Source of the DNA: Skermanella rosea
GTDB lineage: Bacteria; Pseudomonadota; Alphaproteobacteria; Azospirillales; Azospirillaceae
Direction: 5' to 3'
Length of the DNA stretch: 64,000 nt
Assembly (NCBI RefSeq): GCF_016806835.2
Contig: NZ_CP086111.1
Span: forward strand, 3,775,471-3,839,470
This document shows positions 9,168 through 18,157 of the stretch, one piece after another. Position numbers and translations under genes: made by a program. Within the stretch, counting starts at the first letter, position 1; each line of letters opens with the position of its first letter. The notes under the pieces were generated by a model that was not told where the DNA came from, did not search any database, and saw only the letters and a program-made list of their open reading frames with translations.

Positions 9168-9671
9168 GACTGGTCTCCTTGTGCGGGGTGGGAGGCAAAG
9201 GCAACCCGAAGGATCAGAAACCTACGGGGTGCCGCCCTATGCTTCAAACAACGCGGGCGCCCCCTGGTCTCATGATTTCGCGGGAATGGCCCCCGAAGGC
9301 TTTGGAATTGGACGGTCGCGTGGCGGCGCCGTGTTCCTCCCGGAGAGGGAAGATCCCCACGCCTTCGTCAGGGTTTTCCCGACAGGCATGCCGAAATGCC
9401 CGACTGTCAATCAGGCCCGAGGAATTCGATATAGGATGTCATCGGTGGAAGACCCAGAAAACCCAAATATCGATGCGGTATCCAACAACACCCATACAAA
9501 ATCGAGACGGGTCAGAAGTAAACGAGCTTTCTGTTCCAGGACCATCATGCGTTTTGTTCAGTTTTATTCAGGCTGATGCAACCAGGATACCGCATCAACC
9601 TGGAATCATAAACATCTACCGGGTCGTTCTGCAGGTTCACCGCAAAGTTGGAGCAACCGGGAGTCCAAGAC
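9168..9671. other. 504-base divergent intergenic region
   Basis: No convincing gene. The only open frame here runs into the sigma gene in the wrong frame and gives an unprotein-like sequence. The left edge holds the ribosome-binding site of the secreted-protein gene; the right edge holds GGGAG before the sigma start at 9672. Near the middle is one copy of the shared motif GTCAGG-N8-GACA (9367-9384). The right half is noticeably AT-richer and is the likely promoter area for the sigma gene. Confidence 0.6.
9367..9384. promoter_or_regulatory. shared motif copy 1, GTCAGG-N8-GACA
   Basis: The sequence reads GTCAGG, then GTTTTCCC, then GACA. It is an imperfect palindrome. The same 10 fixed bases with the same 8-base spacer recur at 10725-10742 and 15825-15842, each time in a non-coding region next to stress-type genes. 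The binding protein is unknown. Confidence 0.4.
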
Positions 9672-10664
9672 ATGGATCAAGTTCTGACCGTGGATGTCGT
9701 TCCGCATATCCCCATGCTGAAACGCTACGCCATGAAGCTGGCCCGAAACCCGCCGGATGCCGACGACCTGGTGCAGGACTGTCTCCTCCGTGCCCTGGCC
9801 CGCGCACACCAGTTCGAACCCGGGACCAATCTTCCGGCCTGGCTGATGACGATCCTGCGCAACCTTTTCATAAACCGGTACCAGCGTGGCCGGCGCATCG
9901 TGGAAGTGGAACTGGAGCCGGAAATCGCCGAGGTTTCCATGGACGCTCCCCAGGTCCACAGCGTCGCACTGCAGGATGCCGCGATGGCGATCCAGGATCT
10001 GAAGCCCGACCAGCGGCGGCTGATCGAGAAATGCGGTGTCGAGGGCGTTTCCTACGAGGATGCCGCCGCGGAGCTGGGCGTGTCCGTCGGCACGATCCGC
10101 TCGCGCCTGTCCCGGGCGCGCAGCCAGTTGCGCGACCAGGTTACCGGCCGCATACGCCCCGCGTATCTCAGGACCGCGACCGTGAATGATCGAGCCGGAG
10201 CGATGCGGCATCAGGCTCCCGTTCACGCTCCCGTTCACCAGGCTCCCGTGCATCAGGCCCCGGAGCGCCCGGACCGGGAAGAGCAGGACGCAGAGACATC
10301 AATCTCCGTCGGCGTCGAGCCTGAACGGATCGTGGAAACGGGCAAGGACAGGATGATCGCGCCGCCCGGCGGGGCCGGAGCGCCTGCGATGCCGACCGGC
10401 GGCGCCCAGCCGTTCGCCGGGCCTGACGCACCTTTCCCTGGAAAACACCGGAACTCATGGTCCGTGCTCCGCTCGGCGATGCCCTGGTGCGGAATACAAA
10501 GCCGGCATGCGCACCGGAACGTCGCACCTCCCGGTTCCCCGTCGGGCGCGCCGCCGCCCCGGCAGGAATTCCTGCTCGCCCGGATGCGGGATTCGGAGGT
10601 CGTGGTCGAGAGAGGCGGCAGCCGAGGGGGCGGTCCCCCCTCTCCCGTCACGCCGCCCCGATGA
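9672..10664 (+). CDS. ECF-type RNA polymerase sigma factor with long low-complexity tail
   Basis: 330 residues from the ATG at 9672, which has GGGAG 8 bases upstream; a TTG 24 bases earlier is less likely. Residues 1-165 are a complete ECF sigma factor. Region 2 has N-P-P-D-A-D-D-L-V-Q-D and W-L-M-T-I-L-R-N; region 4 has Y-E-D-A-A-A-E-L-G-V-S-V-G-T-I-R-S-R-L-S-R-A. Region 2 resembles the EcfG/ECF15 group of general stress sigma factors. From about residue 185 a tail of about 145 residues follows, starting with HQAPVHAPVHQAPVHQAP repeats and then Pro/Gly/Arg-rich sequence without a recognisable domain. ECF factors usually end soon after region 4, so this tail is unusual. No NepR/PhyR or anti-sigma gene lies beside it. 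Confidence 0.8.
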   Translation: MDQVLTVDVVPHIPMLKRYAMKLARNPPDADDLVQDCLLRALARAHQFEPGTNLPAWLMTILRNLFINRYQRGRRIVEVELEPEIAEVSMDAPQVHSVALQDAAMAIQDLKPDQRRLIEKCGVEGVSYEDAAAELGVSVGTIRSRLSRARSQLRDQVTGRIRPAYLRTATVNDRAGAMRHQAPVHAPVHQAPVHQAPERPDREEQDAETSISVGVEPERIVETGKDRMIAPPGGAGAPAMPTGGAQPFAGPDAPFPGKHRNSWSVLRSAMPWCGIQSRHAHRNVAPPGSPSGAPPPRQEFLLARMRDSEVVVERGGSRGGGPPSPVTPPR

Positions 10665-10724
10665 GAAGCCCGCCGGATTGCCGGGCTCGCACCGTCCCGC
10701 GTCCGTCGCAATCCCCTTACGCCT

Positions 10725-10742
10725 GTCAGGAATTTTCCGACA
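10725..10742. promoter_or_regulatory. shared motif copy 2, GTCAGG-N8-GACA
   Basis: It reads GTCAGG, AATTTTCC, GACA and lies 183 bases before the start of the secreted protein gene at 10925. It has the same fixed bases and spacing as the copies at 9367 and 15825. It could be an operator or activator site for that gene. Confidence 0.4.
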
Positions 10743-10924
10743 CCGTGATTCTCGCTCCGCCTTGTTAGCCCGACAGACCTGATGGCCGGGCCGCCGTCAC
10801 CGCGGGAACCGGCACCGGCCCCGTACACAGAAGCGCATCGCGGCGACGGCGTCGCGGCATCAGGCGGAAGAGCGGCCAGAACGAACGCTCGTCATCACAT
10901 AAATCGGATGGAAGGAAAGAACCC

Positions 10925-11563
10925 ATGCGTACACTCATGATTCCCGTCGTGGCAATGGCCCTTTCGGTCTCGCCGGTCGCCCTCGCCCAAAGCCAGCAGA
11001 GCGGCGGGCAGCAGAGCGGCAAACCGCAGGGCAGCGCACAGCAGAGCGGCAGCCAGCAGGACATGACCAGGAGCTACAAGGAGGTCGAGAACAGCCTGAA
11101 GCAGGCAGGTATCCAGGACGTCCAGGTGCTCAATGCCTCCTATCTCGTCAGCGCGGTCACCAAGCAGGGTGAGCAGGTCACCTTCGTGGTCGATCCGGCT
11201 GCGGCCATGGCGGCGTCCGGTTCCGGCGGCGGTTCCGGCAGCGGTTCCGGCAGCGGTGGCCAGGGCGGCTCCTCCGGGCAGCAGCAGGCCGGCAATCAGC
11301 AGCCGGGCAGCCAGCAGGGTGCATCCGCGCAGGCCGGCGGCGGCCAGCAGGCGTCGCTGGCGAGCCAGCAGCAGGTCCGCACGGCGCTGACCAAGGCCGG
11401 CTTCCAGAACGTCCAGATCCTGGATGCGACCTATCTCGCCCGCGGCAAGACGCAGAATGGCGATCAGATCACCATGATGATCGACCCGTCCGCCACGACC
11501 GGATCGTCGGAGGCGAGCAACGGCAGCTCCTCGTCCCAGCAGTCCGGTGGACAGAAGCAGTAA
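10925..11563 (+). CDS. secreted Gln/Ser/Gly-rich protein with two copies of a small domain
   Basis: 212 residues. A signal peptide (about residues 1-22, ending VALAQ) leads to a Q/S/G-rich linker. Next comes a 45-residue unit (SYKEVENSLKQAGIQDVQVL then NASYLVSAVTKQGEQVTFVV), a long Gly/Ser/Gln linker, and a second copy (QQVRTALTKAGFQNVQILDA then TYLARGKTQNGDQITMMIDP), and finally a polar tail. Both units share the order helix, Q-(D/N)-V-Q-(V/I)-L-(N/D)-A-(S/T)-Y-L, then Q-x-T-x-x-(V/I)-D-P, so this is an internal duplication. The fold resembles PepSY-like or BON-like small alpha/beta modules, but I cannot assign one. A ribosome-binding site (AAGGAAAG) is present. Export to the periplasm or outside is likely; the function is unknown. 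Confidence 0.8.
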   Translation: MRTLMIPVVAMALSVSPVALAQSQQSGGQQSGKPQGSAQQSGSQQDMTRSYKEVENSLKQAGIQDVQVLNASYLVSAVTKQGEQVTFVVDPAAAMAASGSGGGSGSGSGSGGQGGSSGQQQAGNQQPGSQQGASAQAGGGQQASLASQQQVRTALTKAGFQNVQILDATYLARGKTQNGDQITMMIDPSATTGSSEASNGSSSSQQSGGQKQ

Positions 11564-11650
11564 CCTTGAAGTCGCGTGCCATCCGGGTCCATCCCGGGTG
11601 GCACCGTCATCGGATACCTACTCCTCCCAGGATGTGACGGGAGACTGAAC

Positions 11651-14470
11651 ATGGCCCGCATGCTCGGGACGATAACCGCCGTGATCCTCGGCTTGGCCTC
11701 CCTTTGCGCAGGGCTGGTCGTGATGGCCGGCAGCGCCATCACGTTCCTGGAAGGCGAGAGGCTTGCCGCCGTCGCGGGATGGGCTGCAACCAAGGTTGCC
11801 GGCCGGGAAGTCGTCGTCGGCGGGCCGGTCACCATCGACTGGGGGCGCCCGACGGTCGTGACCGCATACCGGATCTCGGTTGACAACCCCGACTGGGCCA
11901 GCCACCCCGACCTGCTCGATGTCGCGACGCTGCGCGTCGGACTGGATCCGGCAAGCCTGCTGGCGCTGGATCCGGCCATTCCGCTGTTGGATGTCGAGCA
12001 GCCCAAGGCCTTCCTGGAACGCGACGCGTCCGGCAGGACCACCTGGCGGGGTCTCCTCGGTTCCGGTGGGAAGACGTCCGAACCGGGTCTCGATCTCCAT
12101 GGCCTCGAGCGGGTACTGGTCGTCGACGGAACCGTCACCTACCGTGACGCGGGTTCCGGTACGATCCCTTCCGGGCGGCTGTCGCAGCTGAGGATCGAGG
12201 CGACGGACGCGGCCAGCCCGATCGCCATCCAGGCCACGGCGGAAGCGAGCGATCCTCCAAGGCCGGATGTGCCGCCGCTCCAGGTCAGCGGCACCGCGAT
12301 GTCGCTGAACGACTTGCGCGCGGAAGGTGCCGCCGACGGCGACGGGGCGCCCGTGCGGATCGACCTGGCGGCGGCGGAGTCCAAGCTCACGGCCGAAGGG
12401 CAACTCGTCGACCCCTTGGGTACCCGCAAGCTGGATCTGCGGCTGACCGGTTCCGGGCCCGATGCCGGGACCATCCTCCGGTACCTGGACATGCGGATGG
12501 CGCCCCGGCCGGGTTGGCGCCTCGAAGCGGAAGTGAGCGGCAGCCATCCTAGCTGGCAGGTCGGAAAGCTGACGATGGACCTGGGCGATACCACCGTCCA
12601 GGGAACCGCCGACCTGGACCTGTCCGGCCAGCACCCCTCCGTTTCGGCCAACCTGTGGGCCATGCCCCTGGCCCTGGACCAGCTGCGGGAAATCGCCGCC
12701 GGGCTGGATACCGGGAATGCGTCGGGCGGGCAGGACCCGGATGGCGGCGCCGGGCTGCCGCTGGACATGCTGACCCGTTTCGACGGCGACATCCGACTGG
12801 TCGCCGACCCGATCCGGTCGTCCGGACTGCCGGTTTCATCCCTGACCGCCGAGGCCCGCGTGACGGAGGGCACCTTGACCGTGGATCCCCTCCAGCTTTC
12901 GGGAGCCGGCGGAACGGCGACCGGACGGCTCGTGGTCAATGCGGCGGCACGGCCCGCCTCGCACAGCGCCCACGCGGAACTGAATGATCTGGCGTTGGAC
13001 GCGCTTCTCGATCTGGTCGGGACCGCGGTGCCGGCCCGGGGAACGGTCGGGGGCAGCCTGGATCTCCGTGCCAGCGGGAGCACGGTCGACCGCATCCTGT
13101 CGACCCTGGCGGTGGCGGCCGACCTGTCGATGGACGGCCACGTTCGGAACGTCCCGCTCGACCTCGGCGTCCATATCGGCGAGGACGGCCAGCCCTCCGG
13201 CGGCACGGTGCCGATCCGGATCCAGGGAACCGTCGCCGAAACCGATCTGTCGGTGACCGGTTCCCTGGATTCCGGCACCGCCACCCTGGACAACCCGCCC
13301 GCGTGGGACCTGGAGGTGCGCGCGCATGGCCCCAGCCTGGCTCCGATCCTGGAAATCGCGGGCGTCCAGGCCGGTACGCCGGGCCTCGGCCACCGGCTGG
13401 AGGCGAATGTCCATTATGAGGGGAGCACGGCGAAGGTCGCCGATCTCCTGGCGGTGGTCGGCGCGAGCCGGGCCACGGGTTCGGGCAGCCTGGACCTGTC
13501 CGGCGACCGGCCGATGGTTCGCGCCGACCTCTCCGTCGACCGTCTCGCCCTGGACGAGCTTCGCGGGCTGGCGCCGTCCTCGCCCGACGGTTCCGGCGGC
13601 GAGTCCGCGGGCGACGGCTCAGGTGACGGGGGCGTCATTCCCGCCACATCCCTGCCCTTCGACCGCCTGAAGCAAGTGGACGCCCGTCTCTCCGTCCAGG
13701 TGGCGGAGTTCAGCGGCACCGACCTGCCGCTCTCCGGCCTGAGCGCGGAGGCGACGCTGGACAAGGGGGTGCTGAGGGTCCAGCCGCTGGCCGTCGACTT
13801 CGCCGAGGGGCGGACCCGCACGACGGCCACCCTGGACGCCAACGCACGGCCGCCGGCGCTTCACGGGCAGGTATCGGCGGAGCGGATCAGCAGCGATGCC
13901 CTGCTGACGTCGCTCGGCGTGACGCAGAAGGTCCAGGGCCTCGTCTCGGGATCGATGACGCTCGACAGCGCCGGCAATACGCCGGACGCACTCGCCGCCG
14001 GGCTGGATGGGCAGGTGCGGTTCTACATAACGGACGGCCGGATCAATACGAAGCTGGTCAATGCCCTCGCCCTGTCGTTCACCCAGGTGCTCGACCTGCT
14101 GTTTTCGTCCGACGATTCGACGCCGGTGGACTGCATGATCGGATCGTTCGACGTGACGGACGGGGTCGTGGACCCGGAAACCCTCATCTTCGCCACGCCG
14201 GAGGTCGCCATCAGGGGCAAGGGGCGGATCGACCTGGCCGAGGAGACCCTCGACCTGCGCTTCACGCCCCATCCCAGGGAACGCCGGTTCTTCAGCATTG
14301 CCGTCCCGATCGAGCTGGGCGGAACGCTGTCCGATCCGACCATAGACCTGGGCGCGTCGCTGGGAGCGGAACTCGCCCGGAACCGGGCATGCCGGACGGC
14401 CCTGGACCGCGTGTCGGAAAACCGGGATATACCGTCCGCGCAGGACGACACGACGGCCCAGGACCCCTGA
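11651..14470 (+). CDS. AsmA-family protein
   Basis: 939 residues from the ATG at 11651, which has GGGAG 7 bases upstream; the frame is open earlier but without such a site. One N-terminal membrane helix (about residues 5-32) anchors a long periplasmic part. This part has the AsmA features: an early block on basement strands (V-V-V-G-G-P-V-T-I-D-W-G-R-P-T), repeated G-x-x-x-x-x-G-x-L-D-L-S-G-x-x-P units, and the C-terminal AsmA block with F-x-I-x-D-G-R-I-N-T-K, an invariant Cys (DCMIGSFDV) and the I-x-G-x-G-x-I-D-L-A-x-E-x-L-D-L-R-x-x-P motif. AsmA-like proteins are thought to take part in lipid transport between inner and outer membrane. It follows the secreted protein gene by 87 bases and may be co-transcribed. 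Confidence 0.88.
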   Translation: MARMLGTITAVILGLASLCAGLVVMAGSAITFLEGERLAAVAGWAATKVAGREVVVGGPVTIDWGRPTVVTAYRISVDNPDWASHPDLLDVATLRVGLDPASLLALDPAIPLLDVEQPKAFLERDASGRTTWRGLLGSGGKTSEPGLDLHGLERVLVVDGTVTYRDAGSGTIPSGRLSQLRIEATDAASPIAIQATAEASDPPRPDVPPLQVSGTAMSLNDLRAEGAADGDGAPVRIDLAAAESKLTAEGQLVDPLGTRKLDLRLTGSGPDAGTILRYLDMRMAPRPGWRLEAEVSGSHPSWQVGKLTMDLGDTTVQGTADLDLSGQHPSVSANLWAMPLALDQLREIAAGLDTGNASGGQDPDGGAGLPLDMLTRFDGDIRLVADPIRSSGLPVSSLTAEARVTEGTLTVDPLQLSGAGGTATGRLVVNAAARPASHSAHAELNDLALDALLDLVGTAVPARGTVGGSLDLRASGSTVDRILSTLAVAADLSMDGHVRNVPLDLGVHIGEDGQPSGGTVPIRIQGTVAETDLSVTGSLDSGTATLDNPPAWDLEVRAHGPSLAPILEIAGVQAGTPGLGHRLEANVHYEGSTAKVADLLAVVGASRATGSGSLDLSGDRPMVRADLSVDRLALDELRGLAPSSPDGSGGESAGDGSGDGGVIPATSLPFDRLKQVDARLSVQVAEFSGTDLPLSGLSAEATLDKGVLRVQPLAVDFAEGRTRTTATLDANARPPALHGQVSAERISSDALLTSLGVTQKVQGLVSGSMTLDSAGNTPDALAAGLDGQVRFYITDGRINTKLVNALALSFTQVLDLLFSSDDSTPVDCMIGSFDVTDGVVDPETLIFATPEVAIRGKGRIDLAEETLDLRFTPHPRERRFFSIAVPIELGGTLSDPTIDLGASLGAELARNRACRTALDRVSENRDIPSAQDDTTAQDP

Positions 14471-14488
14471 CGCCGGAACGTCCCGCGG

Positions 14489-14917
14489 TTACGGCTCCGT
14501 GTACGACTTCGCCTCGAAGGTCACGTCGTGGGTGCCGGGGTCATGGTCGAACAGCATCCCGCCCCGCGTCCGGGAATGCGCCGGAACGTAATCGAAGGTG
14601 ACCGAAGCGGTTTCCACCGCCGTCCCCGCCTTGCCGAGAGTGCCTTCCACCGTGACCCTGGCGGCGGTGGCGCCGCCGTCGTTGGTGACCACGAACTCCA
14701 CCAGATGGCGGCCATCGATCGTAGAATGCCGCTCCGCATGGGCCTGCAGCTTCGGCGGAGTATCCTGATCGAAGGCATCGTAGAGGATGAGGCCGATCGA
14801 ACCGACCATCATGGCGAGGCCCAGCAGCGCCGTCGCCCATTCCAGCGGAGGCACCTGCTGCGGGCCCCGTTCAGGCCGGCGATCGGCGTCCCCCCGGGAT
14901 CCTGGCTCGTTCCGCAT
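14489..14917 (-). CDS. TIGR02588-family membrane-anchored protein
   Basis: 142 residues from the ATG at 14917. A polar N-terminus is followed by one membrane helix (about residues 28-48) and a C-terminal beta-rich domain containing H-L-V-E-F-V-V-T-N-D-G-G-x-T-A-A-x-V-T-V-E-G. This looks like an immunoglobulin-like fold facing the periplasm. It follows the TIGR02587 gene by 8 bases; the two families are normally found side by side, which supports both assignments. The function is unknown. It is convergent with the AsmA-like gene. Confidence 0.8.
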   Translation of the reverse strand: MRNEPGSRGDADRRPERGPQQVPPLEWATALLGLAMMVGSIGLILYDAFDQDTPPKLQAHAERHSTIDGRHLVEFVVTNDGGATAARVTVEGTLGKAGTAVETASVTFDYVPAHSRTRGGMLFDHDPGTHDVTFEAKSYTEP

Positions 14918-14925
14918 GGTTCCTC

Positions 14926-15774
14926 CTACAGTATGAGCCGGGCGAGCGCCGCGCCGAGCGCGCCGGGGAAGCCGATCACCACCATCATCTTCGCGGTCTC
15001 GAAGATCCCGGCGGCGTCGGTGCGCCCGAAGGTCCAGAGCACATAGAGGCTGACCAGCAGGGCGATCGCGTACCCCGTGATGGTAAACCGCAGGAGGACA
15101 TGGAGGAACGCGCCCTCCCGGCGCTCCTGCCCGCCGAAGCCGACCGTATAGACGAAGACGTGCAGGAGCAGGATCGAGGTGAACGCCAGCGCCAGGGCGT
15201 GCCATTCCGTCATCTTGTAGGCGATCAGGACCATCTCCTCGGTGGGAGCGACGTTGAACGCCATGAAGAGCGCCCCCGCCATCATCAGGAACAGCTCGCC
15301 CCTGTAGGAGGCGTCTTCCTTGCGGTGCTCCGTCTCGTCCCCGTATCTTTCGTCGCCGCCGAGTTGCTGGCGCGCCAGTATGGCCCCGATGCTGGCCGGA
15401 ACCGCCTGGAGAGAGATCTTGCCGAGGATCTCCTGCCAGTGCTGGTCGGGCATGACGATACCCATCATCGCCAGCATGACGGCCGAGGAAACGAAGCCGA
15501 CCATATAGGCCGTGAGCGCGTCCACGACATCGTCTCGCCAGTCGAAGGTGTCCTTGATGCCGGAATAGTAGGAAAGACCGATCAGCACGGGAAAATTGAC
15601 CGTCAGGAAGAGTGCCAGGCGCAGCCGGTCGAGATAGAAGCCCAGCCACCACATCTCCATCGTCATCAATAACGGAAACGCGAAGACGATGGCGCCGCCG
15701 AACGCGCGCGCAAGCCCCATGAAGTCGGTCCGATTCGCCTGTTCCATTTCTTCCCCGACGACATCGCGTGCCAT
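14926..15774 (-). CDS. TIGR02587-family integral membrane protein
   Basis: 282 residues with seven or eight membrane helices. Family-like blocks are A-R-A-F-G-G-A-I-V-F-A-F-P-L-L-M-T-M-E-M-W-W near the start and A-P-T-E-E-M in the second half. A charged loop lies at about residues 145-165. The ATG at 15774 has no good ribosome-binding site; a second ATG at 15747 follows GGGGAAG closely, so the start is uncertain by nine codons. It is co-transcribed with the TIGR02588 gene and divergent from the sensor kinase gene. The intergenic region carries a perfect 11-bp inverted repeat that may control both. The function is unknown. Confidence 0.8.
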   Translation of the reverse strand: MARDVVGEEMEQANRTDFMGLARAFGGAIVFAFPLLMTMEMWWLGFYLDRLRLALFLTVNFPVLIGLSYYSGIKDTFDWRDDVVDALTAYMVGFVSSAVMLAMMGIVMPDQHWQEILGKISLQAVPASIGAILARQQLGGDERYGDETEHRKEDASYRGELFLMMAGALFMAFNVAPTEEMVLIAYKMTEWHALALAFTSILLLHVFVYTVGFGGQERREGAFLHVLLRFTITGYAIALLVSLYVLWTFGRTDAAGIFETAKMMVVIGFPGALGAALARLIL

Positions 15775-15820
15775 TGCTGTTTCTAGAACGCGGCATGCGC
15801 GGGATCGTGCCGGACAGGGG

Positions 15821-15845
15821 GTCTGTCAGGAAAATCCTGACAGAC
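15821..15845. promoter_or_regulatory. perfect inverted repeat containing shared motif copy 3
   Basis: Arms GTCTGTCAGGA (15821-15831) and TCCTGACAGAC (15835-15845) are perfectly complementary with an AAA centre. The core 15825-15842 is GTCAGG-N8-GACA, as at 9367 and 10725. It lies between the TIGR02587 gene and the sensor kinase gene, so it is more likely an operator for one or both than a terminator. No T run follows on either strand. Confidence 0.5.
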
Positions 15846-15994
15846 ATGAGGGTATCTCCTTTCAGCATAGGGATGTCGGTTATGCCATCATGGACGATCT
15901 GCGGGAAACCGTGCGGATTGAACATGCCAAGGTCGATCGAGGTGGAACGAATTCCCCACGGCGGCACCCGCCGGCCGCCGGCGATGGATCCGCC

Positions 15995-18157
15995 ATGACC
16001 CGGCGGACCCCCGGAACCGTCGCGGACGCCATCCCTGCCGGGCACCTCACGACGAGGTGGCGCTCGATGCTGGCAAGTGTTCACAGGCGTTTTCCGACCG
16101 GTTTCGGAACCGGCATCGACAAAGCCAGCCAGCCGCTGTTGCTGCTGGTCCTGACCGCCGCGATACCCATCCTGCTGTTCGGCCTATGGGCCTCCCATCT
16201 CTCCGCGGAAAAGAAGCGGTCCGACAGCCGCCGGGACATACTGGAAAGGGTCGAGGACGTCACCGAACGGGTGTCGTCCGAACTGCAGAACCATCTGGGG
16301 AAACTGCAGGGGCTGGCCGCCTCCTCCGCGCTCGACGGCGACGATCTTCGGAACTTCTACACCGAGGCACGCCGGCTGAAGGCCGACAATCCGCTCTGGC
16401 ACACCGTCGAACTTGCCGACCCTTCAGGCGCCCAGGTGCTCAACCTGCTGCGTCCCTTGGGGCGGGACCTGGGACCTTCCGCCGAGCGTTCCAGCTTCGA
16501 CAAGGTCGTCCAGACCCGGCAGCCCGCCGTCAGCGGGATCGGCCCGATCGGCCCGGTTTCAGGCCTGCAGCTGGTCGCCTTGCGCGTTCCCGTCGTCCGC
16601 GACGACCGACTCCGGTTCGTCCTCTCCGTGGCGTTCGAACCGAAGTCGATCAGCGCGATCCTGCGGGACGCCGGCGTACCGGCGGGCTGGATCGGCGGCG
16701 TGGTCGACGCGCGCGGCAACCTCGTGGCCCGCACCCTCGACGAGGGCTTCACGATAGGCAATCCCGCGAGCGAGACGTCGCGGGAGGCCGTGACCCGCGC
16801 GCCGGGAGGTTTCTACCGCGGCAAGACCCTGGAGGGGGTCGACGTGGAGGTGGCATATCAGCTGCTGCCCCATACCGACGGCTGGTCGGTGCATTTCGGC
16901 ATATCCAGCGAACTGCTCGACGCACCGGTGGAGAAGTCGCAATACCTCCTGGCCGGCGGCGGCATCCTCAGCCTGGTGCTGGCCGGGGCCCTCTCCATCG
17001 TGGTGGCGCGCGACATCGCGCAGCGGCGGCATTACGAGCGGACCAGGGCCACCCTGATGCTGCAGGCGAGCGAGGAGCATCGCGCCATGGCGCTCGAGGC
17101 CGCGGCCCTGGGAACATGGCGCTGGAACGCCGAGAACGACAGGTTGGAGGCCTGCGCCCGGGCGGCCGAGCTGCTCGGCCTTCCACGGCTGTCCCCATCC
17201 GGTGAGATCAACGCCTGGCAGCACCGGCACATGCAGGATGCCGTCCATCCGGACGACCGGCCCCGGGTGGACGAGGCGGTCCAGCAGTGCCTGAAGGGAG
17301 ACCGGCCGATCGAAATCGAGTTCAGGACGGTTCGCCGGGACGAAAGCGTGCATTGGGTTCGCCTCATCGGGAGATGCCAGCGTATCGAGGAGAACGGACC
17401 CGAGCTTCTTCAGGGCGTCATCGCCGACATCGACCATCGCAAGCAGGCCGACGCCCGCCACAACGCGCTGCTTCGGCAACTGGCGCAGGCCCAGGAGGAC
17501 GAGCGGAGACACATCGCGCGCGAGCTGCACGACCAGGTCGGCCAGACCGTCACCGGGCTGGCGTTCGGGCTGAAAGGGCTCGAACAGGGGCTTGAGCAGG
17601 CTCCGGGGACGAAGCCGCTGATCGAACGGGTCCATTGGCTGCGCAACCTGACCGCCGAAATCGGCCGCGACCTGCATCGTGTCGCGGCCAACCTTCGCCC
17701 GACGGCGCTCGACGACCTGGGGCTGGAAAAGGCCCTGCGGACCTATGCGGCGGACTGGAGCGAGCGGTACGCGGTTCCCGTCGATATCCAGTCGATCGGA
17801 AGCGACGGCCGTCTCCCGGCGGAAACGGAAACCGTCGTCTACCGCGTCGTGCAGGAGGCGCTGACCAACGTGCTGAAGCACGCGTCCGCCTCCTTCGTCA
17901 GCATATTGCTCGAGCGCAAGACCAATCATCTCCGCATCATCATCGAGGACAACGGCCGGGGCTTCGATACGGCAGGCATCCTGGGGGACAATGCCGCCGC
18001 AGGCGCGAACGGCATCCCTCACCTGGGCCTGTCCGGCATCCGCGAGCGCCTGTCCCTGATCGGCGGTTCGGTGATGATCGAGTCCTCGCCCGGCGCGGGG
18101 ACGTCGCTCTACGTACAGGTCCCGGTTCCACAGAATCAGCAGAGGTCGGACTCATGA
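15995..18157 (+). CDS. NarL-family sensor histidine kinase
   Basis: 720 residues from the ATG at 15995; an in-frame ATG at 15890 is a possible alternative and neither has a strong ribosome-binding site. The order is: membrane helix (48-66), a periplasmic sensor region of about 250 residues with a double-Cache-like pattern, a second helix (about 310-332), a PAS domain (about 365-490), a HisKA_3 dimerisation domain with phospho-acceptor His in A-R-E-L-H-D-Q-V-G-Q-T (about 505), and a HATPase with N-V-L-K-H-A, D-N-G-R-G-F and G-L-S-G-I-R-E-R boxes. Its stop overlaps the response regulator start as ATGA, so the two form one two-component system. The signal is unknown. Confidence 0.9.
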   Translation: MTRRTPGTVADAIPAGHLTTRWRSMLASVHRRFPTGFGTGIDKASQPLLLLVLTAAIPILLFGLWASHLSAEKKRSDSRRDILERVEDVTERVSSELQNHLGKLQGLAASSALDGDDLRNFYTEARRLKADNPLWHTVELADPSGAQVLNLLRPLGRDLGPSAERSSFDKVVQTRQPAVSGIGPIGPVSGLQLVALRVPVVRDDRLRFVLSVAFEPKSISAILRDAGVPAGWIGGVVDARGNLVARTLDEGFTIGNPASETSREAVTRAPGGFYRGKTLEGVDVEVAYQLLPHTDGWSVHFGISSELLDAPVEKSQYLLAGGGILSLVLAGALSIVVARDIAQRRHYERTRATLMLQASEEHRAMALEAAALGTWRWNAENDRLEACARAAELLGLPRLSPSGEINAWQHRHMQDAVHPDDRPRVDEAVQQCLKGDRPIEIEFRTVRRDESVHWVRLIGRCQRIEENGPELLQGVIADIDHRKQADARHNALLRQLAQAQEDERRHIARELHDQVGQTVTGLAFGLKGLEQGLEQAPGTKPLIERVHWLRNLTAEIGRDLHRVAANLRPTALDDLGLEKALRTYAADWSERYAVPVDIQSIGSDGRLPAETETVVYRVVQEALTNVLKHASASFVSILLERKTNHLRIIIEDNGRGFDTAGILGDNAAAGANGIPHLGLSGIRERLSLIGGSVMIESSPGAGTSLYVQVPVPQNQQRSDS

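Noticed and set aside
9602-9631. EcfG-like promoter GGAAT-N18-CGTT before the ECF sigma gene
   Set aside because: Wrong base in the -35 element and spacing of 18 instead of 16-17.
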